Assembly: GCF_001280505.1 (NCBI RefSeq)
Contig: NZ_LBIO01000058.1
Coordinates: 62,001 to 126,000, forward strand
Reading direction: 5' to 3'
DNA: 64,000 bases
Source: Mangrovimonas sp. TPBH4
GTDB lineage: Bacteria > Bacteroidota > Bacteroidia > Flavobacteriales > Flavobacteriaceae
Position 1 is the stretch's first letter; each line of letters begins with the position of its first letter. A program made the translations under genes and the position numbers. Below the pieces are notes generated by a model that saw nothing but the letters and a program-made list of their open reading frames with translations, was not told the origin of the DNA and did not search any database. Positions 17,518-27,286 of the stretch are shown here, piece by piece.

Positions 17518-19437
17518 ATGGCCGAAGTAATTGTACACAGTAAGTTTTCAGAATTTGATATCGATCTTTTTAAAGCGGGTAAGCATTATAGATTATACGA
17601 GAAATTTGGCTCTCATATTATGACTTTGGAAGGTAAGGAAGGTACGTATTTTGCTGTGTGGGCGCCTAGTGCCAAATCGGTTGCTGTTGTTGGCAATTTT
17701 AATTATTGGAATGATCAAGAGCACCAATTACATGTGCGTTGGGACAAAAGTGGGATTTGGGAAGGTTTTATTCCTGGTGTAGGCAAAGGAAGTCTGTACA
17801 AGTATAAAATCCACAGTCACCATAATGGCATCGTTACAGAAAAGGCCGATCCTTACGGAAGACGATGCGAGTTGCCTCCAAAAACAGCTTCTATTGTTTG
17901 GGACGATGCTTACAAATGGAAGGATAAACAATGGATGGCAAAAAGAAAAGATCACAATGCTTTGGATGCCCCCTTTTCTGTATACGAAGTGCATCTAGGA
18001 TCTTGGAAAAGAAAGAATAATGGCGAGGATTATTTATCCTATGCCGAATTTGCAGAAGATTTAGTGAAGTATGTCAAGGACATGAACTTTACTCATGTGG
18101 AGTTGATGCCAATCATGGAGTTTCCTTACGACCCCTCTTGGGGTTACCAAATAACAGGGTATTTTGCGCCAACATCACGTTTTGGCTACCCCGAAGAGTT
18201 TAAATTTTTGGTCGACAAACTGCATCAAAACGATATTGGAATTATCTTGGATTGGGTGCCTTCCCATTTTCCGGAAGATGCCCATGGATTGGGCTATTTT
18301 GACGGTTCCAGTCTTTACGAACATCCTGATAGACGAAAAGGGTATCACCCAGATTGGAAAAGTTTGATTTTTAATTATGGAAGAAATGAGGTGAAATCCT
18401 TCTTGATTTCCAATGCCATGTTTTGGTTGGAGCAGTTCCATGCCGATGGCTTGCGTGTGGATGCTGTAGCGTCTATGTTGTTCTTGGATTATTCCAGGGA
18501 AGAAGGTGAGTGGGAACCTAACATGTTTGGAGGTAGGGAACATTTGGAAGCTATTTCATTTTTAAGGGAATTGAACGAGGAAGTGTTTAAAAGCTTTCCA
18601 GATGTACAAACCATTGCCGAAGAATCTACAGCTTTTCCAATGGTGTCAAAACCGACATATTTAGGAGGTTTGGGCTTTGGAATGAAGTGGATGATGGGTT
18701 GGATGCACGATACCTTAGTATATTTCTCAAAGGAACCGGTTTATAGAAAATACCATCAAAACGATTTGACCTTTTCCATGACCTATGCCTTTTCGGAGAA
18801 TTTTATTTTGCCATTGTCGCATGATGAAGTGGTTTATGGGAAGCGTTCCCTATTAGGAAGAATGCCTGGCGATGAATGGCAGCGATTTGCTAACCTTAGG
18901 TTGATGTACGCCTATATGTTTACCCACCCAGGAACCAAATTATTGTTCCAAGGAGGTGAGATAGGACAGGGAGAGGAATGGAATTTTTTGCAGAGTATCG
19001 ATTGGCACTTGTTGCAGTACAAAGTGCATAAAGGTGTGCAAACCTTGGTTAAAGATTTAAATGCCTTCTACAGAACAGAGCCGGCACTTCACGAAAAGCA
19101 ATTTACCAATGATGGATTTGAATGGATAGATTTCAGTGATTCGGAGAGTTCTGTTTTGGTGTATTTCAGAAAAGGGAACAACCAAAAAGACCATGTAATT
19201 GTGGCCTGCAATATGACACCAACCCCAAGAATTGACTATAGAATTGGATTGCCTTTTAAAGGAAAATTAAAAGAGGTCTTCAATAGTGACCTCAAAAAAT
19301 ATGAAGGCACTGGGGAGTATAAAAATAAGATGAAATCTTCTCAGGATATACCATGGCATTATCGTGATGATTCTGTGGAAATTACAATTCCACCATTAGG
19401 AATGGTGGCCTTTAAATATCAAAATGTTAAAATGTAA
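17518..19437 (+). CDS. glgB: 1,4-alpha-glucan branching enzyme
   Basis: GH13 enzyme that makes alpha-1,6 branches in glycogen. An in-frame ATG exists at 17455, but MAEVIVHSKFSEFDIDLFKAG from 17518 fits the family N-terminus better and gives 639 residues. A CBM48 domain (GTYFAVWAPSAKSVAVVGNFNYW) precedes the barrel. Catalytic residues are the nucleophile Asp315 in GLRVDAVASML and the acid/base Glu368 in IAEES; LPLSHDEVVYGKRSLL is the fourth conserved region. The C-terminal beta domain ends in LGMVAFKYQ. The next gene is an alpha-glucosidase, which makes a small glucan-metabolism pair, though glgA and glgC are absent from the window. Confidence 0.93.
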   Translation: MAEVIVHSKFSEFDIDLFKAGKHYRLYEKFGSHIMTLEGKEGTYFAVWAPSAKSVAVVGNFNYWNDQEHQLHVRWDKSGIWEGFIPGVGKGSLYKYKIHSHHNGIVTEKADPYGRRCELPPKTASIVWDDAYKWKDKQWMAKRKDHNALDAPFSVYEVHLGSWKRKNNGEDYLSYAEFAEDLVKYVKDMNFTHVELMPIMEFPYDPSWGYQITGYFAPTSRFGYPEEFKFLVDKLHQNDIGIILDWVPSHFPEDAHGLGYFDGSSLYEHPDRRKGYHPDWKSLIFNYGRNEVKSFLISNAMFWLEQFHADGLRVDAVASMLFLDYSREEGEWEPNMFGGREHLEAISFLRELNEEVFKSFPDVQTIAEESTAFPMVSKPTYLGGLGFGMKWMMGWMHDTLVYFSKEPVYRKYHQNDLTFSMTYAFSENFILPLSHDEVVYGKRSLLGRMPGDEWQRFANLRLMYAYMFTHPGTKLLFQGGEIGQGEEWNFLQSIDWHLLQYKVHKGVQTLVKDLNAFYRTEPALHEKQFTNDGFEWIDFSDSESSVLVYFRKGNNQKDHVIVACNMTPTPRIDYRIGLPFKGKLKEVFNSDLKKYEGTGEYKNKMKSSQDIPWHYRDDSVEITIPPLGMVAFKYQNVKM

Positions 19438-19576
19438 TTTGTTATAAAACAGAGGGTTTTGTTGCTTTATGTTTAAAATTCAAGCCTTTAATTGTTTAGT
19501 TGGCAAAACTTAGTGTCGAGTATTTTTTATCTCTAAACTAATGCGTTTTTTTGTTAGTATATAAGAACTATGACTT

Positions 19577-21982
19577 ATGATTTTAAATACTGAATTAGAA
19601 AGAAAGGGAGATTTGTTTCCTTCTAAAATTGTAGCATACAATAAGGATGTAGATACCTTATATTTTACTACAGAAAATAATGTCATTCTGGAGTTAACGG
19701 TTGTAAGAGATAGTGTTTTACGATTTCGTTACACCACTTCAGGAACATTCGATAATGATTTTTCCTATGCCATTACCAAATATGCCAGTACCGGCTATAA
19801 TTTTTTGGAGATCGAGGAAGAATCCACTTTATATAAAATCACGACTTCCAAACTTATTTGCCATATTTCCAAATTGAACTTAAAAGTGACCTTGTTTGAT
19901 GCCAAGGATATGACGCTTATTAATGAAGATGAATTGGGATTCCATTGGGAAGAAAGTTATGAATTTGGAGGTGATGTTGTAAAGATGAGTAAAACGTCCC
20001 ATGATGGCGAATGTTATTTTGGCTTGGGAGATAAACCCGTAAAGCTGAATTTAAAAGGAAAGCGTTTTGAAAATTGGGTGTCCGATTCCTATGCCTATGG
20101 AAAGAACACCGATCCTATTTATAAAGCCATTCCTTTTTATACAGGATTAAATGGGAATAAGTCCTACGGGATCTTTTTCGACAACACGTTTAGGTCGTTT
20201 TTTGATTTTGCTCAAGAACGACGAAATGTCACCAGTTTTTGGGCACAGGGAGGAGAGATGAACTATTATTTCATCTATGGACCGCAAATGAGCGATGTTG
20301 TTGCCAATTATACAGATTTAACGGGGAAACCACATCAATTGCCGCCATTGTGGGCACTTGGGTTCCATCAATGTAAGTGGAGTTATTATCCAGAGTCGAA
20401 GGTAAAGCAGATTACCCAAAAGTTCAGGGATCTTAAAATTCCATGCGATGCCATTTACCTGGATATAGACTATATGGATGGGTTTAGATGTTTTACTTGG
20501 GATAAAAATTATTTTCCAGATCCTAAGCGAATGGTCGAAGAACTCATGGACCAAGGGTTTAAAACGGTAGTTATCATAGATCCTGGAATTAAAATAGACC
20601 ATAATTACAATATTTTCAAGGAAGGTCTGGAAAACGATTACTTCTGTAAACGGGCAGACGGACCTTATATGAAAGGAAAAGTTTGGCCAGGAGAATGTTA
20701 TTTTCCCGACTTTACGAATCCAGAAGTTAGGGAGTGGTGGTCTGGCCTTTTTAAGGAGCTTATAGAAGAAACCGGCGTTAGAGGTGTTTGGAATGATATG
20801 AATGAGCCAGCCGTTATGGAAGTACCCAACAAAACATTCCCGGATGATGTGCGTCACGATTACGAAGGAAACCCTTGTAGTCACAGAAAGGCGCATAATG
20901 TTTATGGAATGCAAATGGCAAGAGCTACTTACCAAGGGCTTAAGCGTTACACGTACCCAAAACGACCTTTTGTAATAACCAGGGCTGCCTATTCCGGAAC
21001 TCAACGTTATACTTCCACTTGGACGGGAGATAATGTGGCGAGCTGGGAACATTTATGGATTGCCAATATTCAAGCGCAACGAATGGCTATGTCTGGTTAT
21101 TCTTTTGTAGGGAGTGATATCGGTGGTTTTGCAGAGCAACCCCAAGGGGAATTGTTCACTAGGTGGATTCAGTTAGGGGTCTTTCATCCGTTCTGTCGTG
21201 TGCATTCCTCTGGAGATCATGGTAACCAGGAGCCTTGGGCATTTGATGATGATGTTACCAAAATTGTTAGAAAGTTCATTGAGCTACGCTATCAATTGCT
21301 TCCTTATCTATATACTACTTTTTGGCAGTTAGTTGACGAAGGAATCCCTATATTGAAATCTCTTGTATTGTTTGATCAAGAGGATATCCATACTCATTAC
21401 AGAACAGATGAGTTTATGTATGGAGATCAAATTTTGGTGTGTCCTGTACAAGAACCAAATGCAAGAGGCCGTAGAATGTTCATTCCAAGAGGCGAATGGT
21501 ATAATTTCTGGAATGACGATTTGGTGATGGGAGGAAGAGAAATGTGGGTAGATGCCGATATTGATAGTATCCCAGTGTTTATCAAGGCTGGCGCCATAAT
21601 TCCAATGTATCCGGTACAGCAATATGTGGACGAGAAAGAGATCGATCAGGTTACTTTAGAGGTCTATTATAAGGAAGGGAAAGAGGATTCTATTTTGTAT
21701 GATGATGCCCATGACGGCTACGATTATACCAAGGGTAGATATAGTTTGAGAACCTTTAAGTTAACGGGGAAATCCAATGAGGTAATCATTCAACAGCATA
21801 AGGAAGGCAAGTATGACGCTACCATTGATACTTTTATGGTGAAGTTTCATGGTTTGCCATTTCACGTAACAAAAATTGAAATTGATAATGTAGACATTCC
21901 TTTGTCTGAAGTTAAAATGAATGGCAGTAACAGTATGGTAGTTAGTGAGAAATTCACTCAGTTACATATTATTGGTGAGTAA
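19577..21982 (+). CDS. GH31 alpha-glucosidase
   Basis: Family 31 glycoside hydrolase of 801 residues. The order is N-terminal beta-sandwich (galactose-mutarotase-like), TIM barrel from about residue 260, then proximal and distal beta domains. The nucleophile is Asp407 in WNDMNEP and the acid/base Asp485 in WTGDN; PLWALGFHQCKWSYY and GSDIGGF are also family signatures. No signal peptide is seen, so it is probably cytoplasmic and acts on maltodextrins together with the glycogen branching enzyme encoded just upstream. Exact specificity (alpha-1,4, or other linkages) cannot be read. Confidence 0.92.
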   Translation: MILNTELERKGDLFPSKIVAYNKDVDTLYFTTENNVILELTVVRDSVLRFRYTTSGTFDNDFSYAITKYASTGYNFLEIEEESTLYKITTSKLICHISKLNLKVTLFDAKDMTLINEDELGFHWEESYEFGGDVVKMSKTSHDGECYFGLGDKPVKLNLKGKRFENWVSDSYAYGKNTDPIYKAIPFYTGLNGNKSYGIFFDNTFRSFFDFAQERRNVTSFWAQGGEMNYYFIYGPQMSDVVANYTDLTGKPHQLPPLWALGFHQCKWSYYPESKVKQITQKFRDLKIPCDAIYLDIDYMDGFRCFTWDKNYFPDPKRMVEELMDQGFKTVVIIDPGIKIDHNYNIFKEGLENDYFCKRADGPYMKGKVWPGECYFPDFTNPEVREWWSGLFKELIEETGVRGVWNDMNEPAVMEVPNKTFPDDVRHDYEGNPCSHRKAHNVYGMQMARATYQGLKRYTYPKRPFVITRAAYSGTQRYTSTWTGDNVASWEHLWIANIQAQRMAMSGYSFVGSDIGGFAEQPQGELFTRWIQLGVFHPFCRVHSSGDHGNQEPWAFDDDVTKIVRKFIELRYQLLPYLYTTFWQLVDEGIPILKSLVLFDQEDIHTHYRTDEFMYGDQILVCPVQEPNARGRRMFIPRGEWYNFWNDDLVMGGREMWVDADIDSIPVFIKAGAIIPMYPVQQYVDEKEIDQVTLEVYYKEGKEDSILYDDAHDGYDYTKGRYSLRTFKLTGKSNEVIIQQHKEGKYDATIDTFMVKFHGLPFHVTKIEIDNVDIPLSEVKMNGSNSMVVSEKFTQLHIIGE

Positions 21983-22064
21983 GGCCGAAAATAACTGGTT
22001 TTGAAAATTGAAATTATAATCTGTCTTGAATGATTTTTGTAATTTTAGACTTTCAAATCGAACT

Positions 22065-22892
22065 ATGTATTCAATGACCTCAAAAAATCTATTCGCTACT
22101 GCTGTTATAACTTTGGCATTTATTTCATGTGCAACCAATCCGTTTACAGGGAAACAGACCATGGCCATTGTGCCAAATTCAGAGTTGTTTCCGGCTGCAT
22201 TTCAACAATACGATCAGTTTTTAAATGAACATGATGTCATCAAGGGCACGAAAGATGCTGAAATGATCAAACGTGTGGGTGAAAAAATTGCGACAGCAGC
22301 AAAACAATGGTTGGATGCCAACGGATATCAAGGCTATCTAAAGGATTATAAGTGGGAATACAATCTTATCAAGGATGACCAAAAAAATGCTTGGTGTATG
22401 CCGGGAGGGAAGATTGTGTTCTACACAGGAATTTTACCAATTGCCAATGGAGAAGCTGGGGTAGCAACTATTATGGGACATGAAGTATCGCACGCATTGG
22501 CAAACCATGGTCAACAGCGAATGAGTGCCGCATATGTGCAGCAGGGAATTGCCATGGCTGGAAATATGGCCATCAACAATGAGAGTGATAGAGATGCGTT
22601 TAATTCTTATTACGGCGTAGGTTCCAATGTATTGGGAATGTTGCCTTTTAGCAGAAGTCACGAAAGCGAAGCTGATAAAATAGGGCTGACCCTAATGGCC
22701 ATTGCGGGGTACGATCCAGCAGAAGCAGTTGGTTTATGGGAACGTATGGCAGCTGAAAGTGGAGGACAGGCGCCGCCTGAATTGTTAAGTACACACCCTT
22801 CCAACCAAACAAGAATCAATAATTTGAAAGCTTTGGTTCCCACGGCAAGGGCAGAGGCTAAAAAGTTTGGAGTGACTTCCTTTATCAAATAA
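22065..22892 (+). CDS. M48 family metallopeptidase lipoprotein
   Basis: Zinc metallopeptidase of the BepA/LoiP/Oma1 group, predicted to act in periplasmic protein quality control. From the ATG at 22065 a signal peptide ends with the lipobox AFISC, so I prefer it to the upstream ATG at 22026, which would add a polar extension. GHEVSHALANHG contains the HExxH zinc site, and SHESEADKIGL supplies the third ligand. The C-terminus ends the usual way (LLSTHPSNQTRINNLKAL). There is no TPR domain, so it matches the short Oma1-like form. It is followed by a terminator. Confidence 0.9.
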   Translation: MYSMTSKNLFATAVITLAFISCATNPFTGKQTMAIVPNSELFPAAFQQYDQFLNEHDVIKGTKDAEMIKRVGEKIATAAKQWLDANGYQGYLKDYKWEYNLIKDDQKNAWCMPGGKIVFYTGILPIANGEAGVATIMGHEVSHALANHGQQRMSAAYVQQGIAMAGNMAINNESDRDAFNSYYGVGSNVLGMLPFSRSHESEADKIGLTLMAIAGYDPAEAVGLWERMAAESGGQAPPELLSTHPSNQTRINNLKALVPTARAEAKKFGVTSFIK

Positions 22893-22922
22893 AGTATAAA
22901 ATAAAAAATTTGTTTACTTTCG

Positions 22923-22953
22923 AAGCTACACCGTATAGGTGTAGCTTTTTTTA
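22923..22953 (+). terminator. terminator after M48 gene
   Basis: aagctacacc at 22923-22932, loop gtata, ggtgtagctt at 22938-22947, then a T run; it sits just before the transporter gene. Confidence 0.85.
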
Positions 22954-22964
22954 TAACCATTTAT

Positions 22965-24308
22965 ATGACGACATACCCAAAAGGAAGTAAAAAACTTCTT
23001 AATGCCTGGGCCTTTTATGATTGGGCCAATTCTGTATATACCTTAACCATTGCTTCAACCATTTTTCCGATTTTTTACGGCACTTTAAAGTTTGTCGATG
23101 GCAATAAGATTCATGCCTTCGGGTTTGAATTTAAGAATACAGCATTGATCACTTTTATAACTGCTTTTACATTTTTGGTAGTGGCAGTTATCTCTCCAAT
23201 ATTGTCGGGAATTGCAGATTACATTGGGAACAAGAAAGTGTTCATGCAGTTTTTTTGCTATTTGGGAGGTCTGGGCTGTGTGGGACTTTATTTGTTCAGT
23301 TTAGACTATATTTATTTGAGCTTGTTGTTCTATTTCTTTGGATTGATAGGATATTGGGGGAGTTTAGTGTTTTACAATTCATATTTACCAGATATCGCTT
23401 TTGAAGAACAACAGGATAAAATCAGTGCGAAAGGCTTTAGCTTAGGGTATATTGGAAGTGTTTTATTATTACTGTTGAATTTAGCCATGGTAATGAAACC
23501 AAATTGGTTTGGGTTTGATGTAGGAACAACTGAGGAATCCTATAATTCGGCCTCTATAAAAGCCATGCGTACTTCCTTTATCACCGTAGGTTTATGGTGG
23601 GTGTTGTTCAGTCAATATACGTTTAAGGTGTTACCTAAAGGGCTTTCCAAGAGTAACGGAAAAGTCAATAAACAGGTATTGTTCAACGGTTTTAAGGAAC
23701 TTAAAAAAGTATGGGATGGATTGACCCATAACTTAAGATTGAAACGTTATCTCTATGCCTTTTTTGTATACAGTATGGCAGTTCAAACCATTATGTTGGT
23801 GGCTACCTATTTTGGGGAGCAGGAAATTAATTGGGGAGGAGAAAGCGAAAAGACCTTAGGGTTGATTGTGAGTATTTTGGTTATTCAGGTGGTGGCTGTT
23901 TTGGGAGCTTTTTTGACATCAAGAGCCTCAGAAAAGTTTGGTAATATCCCAACATTAATTGTCATCAATTTTATATGGATGGCACTCTGCTTTTATGGGT
24001 ATTTTGTGGAAACGCCTATTCAGTTTTACATTACTGCGGCATTTGTAGGTTTGGTGATGGGAGGCATTCAGGCTCTATCCCGTTCTACCTATTCCAAGTT
24101 TTTACCGGAAACCAAGGACACAACCTCGTATTTTAGCTTTTTCGATGTGTCTGAAAAAATAGGCATTGTAATCGGAATGGTCATCTATGGATCCATAGAC
24201 CAAATTACTGGAAGCATGCGTAATTCAATCCTATTTTTATTCATTTTCTTTTTAATCGGTATCATTTTATTACTACGTGTGCCAAAACAAATTTCACAAA
24301 CTGATTAA
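22965..24308 (+). CDS. MFS transporter, UMF1/Atg22-like
   Basis: Integral membrane protein of 447 residues with about 12 hydrophobic helices. The start LLNAWAFYDWANSVYTLTI is the hallmark of the UMF1 (Atg22-like) branch of the major facilitator superfamily; GGIQALSRSTYSKFLPE in the second half is also typical. In yeast Atg22 exports amino acids from the vacuole; bacterial members have no settled substrate. It begins 13 bases after the preceding hairpin, so it needs its own promoter or depends on read-through. Confidence 0.88.
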   Translation: MTTYPKGSKKLLNAWAFYDWANSVYTLTIASTIFPIFYGTLKFVDGNKIHAFGFEFKNTALITFITAFTFLVVAVISPILSGIADYIGNKKVFMQFFCYLGGLGCVGLYLFSLDYIYLSLLFYFFGLIGYWGSLVFYNSYLPDIAFEEQQDKISAKGFSLGYIGSVLLLLLNLAMVMKPNWFGFDVGTTEESYNSASIKAMRTSFITVGLWWVLFSQYTFKVLPKGLSKSNGKVNKQVLFNGFKELKKVWDGLTHNLRLKRYLYAFFVYSMAVQTIMLVATYFGEQEINWGGESEKTLGLIVSILVIQVVAVLGAFLTSRASEKFGNIPTLIVINFIWMALCFYGYFVETPIQFYITAAFVGLVMGGIQALSRSTYSKFLPETKDTTSYFSFFDVSEKIGIVIGMVIYGSIDQITGSMRNSILFLFIFFLIGIILLLRVPKQISQTD

Positions 24309-24367
24309 AATGTTTATGTTTGTGGAATCAACTCAAAACTATTCTTTAACTAAAAAACTACGTTGTT

Positions 24368-24961
24368 ATGAAAAAATTAGGAATGCTTTTATCATTATTT
24401 GTCCTTTTGTCTGCATTTACTTGTGAGAATGAGCCTTTAGATAGTGATATTTCTGGAGCCGATGGAAGCAATAATGGAGCCTCTAATGGAGCATTGGTTG
24501 GCGATTGGGAGACGATTTCTTTTAATGCTACCATGAATACTTCTACAGGAATGGGAGGGATGAATATGGATGTAGAGGCTGTTATGGAAGCTGTGAATAT
24601 GGATTATGTAGTAACATTTACAGAAAATTCGTTTACTTCAGCTGGAAGTTATGATATTGAAACTGATTTGACTGTAAATGGAATTGATAATGGCACAACC
24701 ACATCATCACTTACAGATGTTGATGGGAATGGAAATTATTCAACAAGTGGCAACACCATTACATTTGATGGTTCTCTATTTGAATTGGAAGTGGACGGTC
24801 TAGATACTTCTGCACTTGGAGAGGCTCAAACTGGTCAATATACCTTGACTAATAATGGGCAAACCTTAACAATAACACAATCTCAAGATTTAAGTCAAAG
24901 CCAACAAGGAGTTCAAGTTACTAGTACAGTGGAATCTGTTATAATATTGAATAAACTTTAG
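24368..24961 (+). CDS. putative lipoprotein, lipocalin-like
   Basis: Exported protein of 197 residues. The leader (KKLGMLLSLFVLLSAFTCEN) has Cys after AFT, a weak lipobox, so lipidation is likely but not certain. After a Gly/Asn-rich linker the mature part has GDWETISFNATM and beta-strand-rich sequence with GQYTLTNNGQTLTITQ, the pattern of lipocalin-like or META-type small lipoproteins in Bacteroidota. TATGTTTG at 24315-24322 is a possible -7 box. Function unknown. Confidence 0.72.
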   Translation: MKKLGMLLSLFVLLSAFTCENEPLDSDISGADGSNNGASNGALVGDWETISFNATMNTSTGMGGMNMDVEAVMEAVNMDYVVTFTENSFTSAGSYDIETDLTVNGIDNGTTTSSLTDVDGNGNYSTSGNTITFDGSLFELEVDGLDTSALGEAQTGQYTLTNNGQTLTITQSQDLSQSQQGVQVTSTVESVIILNKL

Positions 24962-24976
24962 AATTTTAATAAGTAA

Positions 24977-25009
24977 AAAAAGCCACTCTCAAAAGAGTGG
25001 CTTTTTTTA
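24977..25009. terminator. bidirectional terminator lipoprotein / doxX
   Basis: agccactct at 24981-24989, loop caaa, agagtggct at 24994-25002, with an A run before and a T run after, between convergent genes. Confidence 0.87.
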
Positions 25010-25016
25010 TGCCTTC

Positions 25017-25439
25017 TCATTGCTGCATTTTAAAATAATAATCTGCAGAATGTTTTCCTGATCCATAGAACAAGAAGAAAATACACACCAAAAGTGTAAT
25101 AGTGGCCACCACCAAATTGGTGGTATTCATTTCTCCTACAAAATTAATCAGAATGGCCCCGATTAATATTGGAAGCTGAGCGATAATGGCCCATCTTGTA
25201 AGCAGGCCAAAAGCTATTAAAGCTCCGCCGATAAAGTGGGCAGGAGCAACATAATGAACCGTTATCATACCTCCAGCTATATTTTGGATAGGAGAGAAGA
25301 GGTCCATTAAAATTTGGCTATTGGCCATAAAACTAATGCCCTTTGTAAACAAAAAGACTCCCAGCACAATACGTAACAAATCTAGTGGATAATAGGTATG
25401 TGCATTGGCCCATTTGTTCAATGTTTTTATGGTACCCAT
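25017..25439 (-). CDS. DoxX family membrane protein
   Basis: Four-helix membrane protein of 140 residues. LDLLRIVLGVFLFTKGISFM and AHFIGGALIAFGLLTRWAIIAQLPILIGAILINF are typical of the DoxX/SURF4-like superfamily. Members have been linked to thiosulfate:quinone oxidoreductase and to redox stress, but most are uncharacterised. It lies 59 bases downstream of the acyl-CoA carboxylase gene on the same strand and may be co-transcribed. Confidence 0.85.
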   Translation of the reverse strand: MGTIKTLNKWANAHTYYPLDLLRIVLGVFLFTKGISFMANSQILMDLFSPIQNIAGGMITVHYVAPAHFIGGALIAFGLLTRWAIIAQLPILIGAILINFVGEMNTTNLVVATITLLVCIFFLFYGSGKHSADYYFKMQQ

Positions 25440-25498
25440 GACTAATAAAGTGTTGATTATTAGTCTTTAAATTACAAAAAATAAGCGAGATAAGGAAA

Positions 25499-27127
25499 TT
25501 ATACCTGTAACACGCCCAAGTTGAAAGACTTTTCAATAGGGGCATGATTAGCGGCTTCAATTCCCATACTTATCCAAGTTCGAGTATCCAAAGGATCGAT
25601 AATGGCATCGGTCCATAAACGTGCAGCAGCATAGTATGGAGATACTTGATTATCGTAACGGTCTTTGATCTTTTTATACAGTTCTTCTTCCTTTTCTTTA
25701 GTGATCGTTTCACCTTGTTTCTTTAAAGCAGCTGTTTCAATTTGTAACAATACTTTTGCAGCCGAATTACCGCTCATCACAGCAAGTTCTGCACTTGGCC
25801 ATGCCACAATTAGTCTTGGGTCGTAAGCCTTTCCACACATCGCATAGTTACCCGCGCCGTAACTGTTTCCAATGACGATGGTGAATTTGGGAACTACGGA
25901 GTTGCTTACGGCATTCACCATTTTAGCACCATCCTTTATGATTCCTGAATGTTCGCTTTTACTTCCTACCATGAATCCTGTAACATCCTGAAGGAACACC
26001 AATGGGATTTTCTTTTGGTTACAGTTGGCAATAAATCTTGTGGCCTTGTCGGCTGAGTCGTTATATATGACCCCTCCAAATTGCATTTCGCCTTTTTTGG
26101 TTTTGACCAATTTCCGTTGATTGGCCACAATTCCAACAGCCCAGCCATCTATGCGGGCATAGCCCGTAATAATGGTTTGTCCATAGCCTGCCTTGTACTC
26201 TTCAAATTCTGAATTGTCCACCAAACGTTTGATGATGTCGTACATATCATATTGTTCGGCACGACTTTTAGGAAGGATACCATAAATATCTTCTGGAGCT
26301 TCTTTTGGTTTTGCACTTGCAGCTCTATTGTAACCCGCTTTATCAAAATCACCAATTTTATCCACGATATTTTTAATAGTGTCCAAGGCATCCTTGTCAT
26401 CTTTGGCCTTATAGTCTGTAACACCTGAAATTTCACAATGCGTTGTAGCGCCACCCAAGGTTTCGTTGTCAATGGTTTCTCCAATGGCGGCTTTCACCAA
26501 ATAACTTCCCGCCAAAAAGATGCTTCCTGTTTTATCTACAATTAATGCTTCATCACTCATAATTGGCAAGTAGGCACCACCAGCAACGCAACTTCCCATA
26601 ACGGCAGCAATTTGGGTAATTCCCATACTGCTCATTACGGCGTTATTTCTAAAAATGCGACCAAAATGTTCCTTATCGGGGAAGATTTCGTCCTGCATTG
26701 GTAAATACACTCCGGCACTGTCCACTAAATAAATGATAGGAAGTTTGTTTTCAATGGCTATTTCCTGGGCACGTAAATTCTTTTTACCTGTGATGGGAAA
26801 CCAAGCCCCTGCTTTAACTGTAGGGTCATTGGCGACAACAATACATTGTTTCCCTTTTATATAACCAATTTTTACAACCACACCTCCGGAAGGGCAGCCG
26901 CCATGTTCCGTATACATGTCTTCCCCTGCAAAGGCACCTATTTCAATGCTTTTGGAATTTTTGTCCAAAAGATAATCAATGCGTTCGCGGGCCGATAATT
27001 TCCCTTTTTCGTGAAGTTTTTCTATTCGTTTCTTGCCACCACCTAATTTCACAGTAGCTAAGCGTCTTTTTAAGTCGGAGAGTAGTAATTTATTGTGGTC
27101 TTCGTTTTTGTTGAAGTTGATGTCCAT
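25499..27127 (-). CDS. acyl-CoA carboxylase beta subunit, methylcrotonyl-type
   Basis: Carboxyltransferase subunit of a biotin-dependent acyl-CoA carboxylase, 542 residues. Two crotonase-like halves are present: the acyl-CoA site around YLVDSAGVYLPMQDEIFPD and MGSCVAGGAYLPIMSDE, and the carboxybiotin site around GNSYGAGNYAMCGKAY. The spacing HFGRIFRNNAVMSSMGITQIA and the end ARLWTDAIIDPLDTRTW match the 3-methylcrotonyl-CoA carboxylase (leucine catabolism) group more than propionyl-CoA carboxylase. The biotin carboxylase subunit is not in the window, so the substrate assignment is moderate. Confidence 0.87.
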   Translation of the reverse strand: MDINFNKNEDHNKLLLSDLKRRLATVKLGGGKKRIEKLHEKGKLSARERIDYLLDKNSKSIEIGAFAGEDMYTEHGGCPSGGVVVKIGYIKGKQCIVVANDPTVKAGAWFPITGKKNLRAQEIAIENKLPIIYLVDSAGVYLPMQDEIFPDKEHFGRIFRNNAVMSSMGITQIAAVMGSCVAGGAYLPIMSDEALIVDKTGSIFLAGSYLVKAAIGETIDNETLGGATTHCEISGVTDYKAKDDKDALDTIKNIVDKIGDFDKAGYNRAASAKPKEAPEDIYGILPKSRAEQYDMYDIIKRLVDNSEFEEYKAGYGQTIITGYARIDGWAVGIVANQRKLVKTKKGEMQFGGVIYNDSADKATRFIANCNQKKIPLVFLQDVTGFMVGSKSEHSGIIKDGAKMVNAVSNSVVPKFTIVIGNSYGAGNYAMCGKAYDPRLIVAWPSAELAVMSGNSAAKVLLQIETAALKKQGETITKEKEEELYKKIKDRYDNQVSPYYAAARLWTDAIIDPLDTRTWISMGIEAANHAPIEKSFNLGVLQV

Positions 27128-27233
27128 AGCTGAATTTTAATTTTCGCTAAAGTAAAAAAATAAGTTTTTTGCTGAAAGTATAAATTTTGATAAGAATAAA
27201 TAAGAATTATTAAATTACATGTAAATAGTTTCC

Positions 27234-27264
27234 TTGGAAAATAATTTGGTTTGTCGTATATTTC
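27234..27264 (+). promoter_or_regulatory. promoter for the FMN reductase-MarR-pirin operon
   Basis: TTG at 27234-27236, 20-base spacer and TATATTTC at 27257-27264 (one mismatch to TAnnTTTG). The predicted transcript start near 27271 lies after the TTG (27251) and ATG (27266) start candidates and supports the ATG at 27287 as translation start. Confidence 0.5.
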
Positions 27265-27286
27265 CATGGAAACTAAATTAAAGGTC

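Noticed and set aside
20318..21052. 244-codon open frame opposite the GH31 gene
   Set aside because: It lies fully within a well-supported glycosidase gene and has no recognisable domain; a chance antisense frame.
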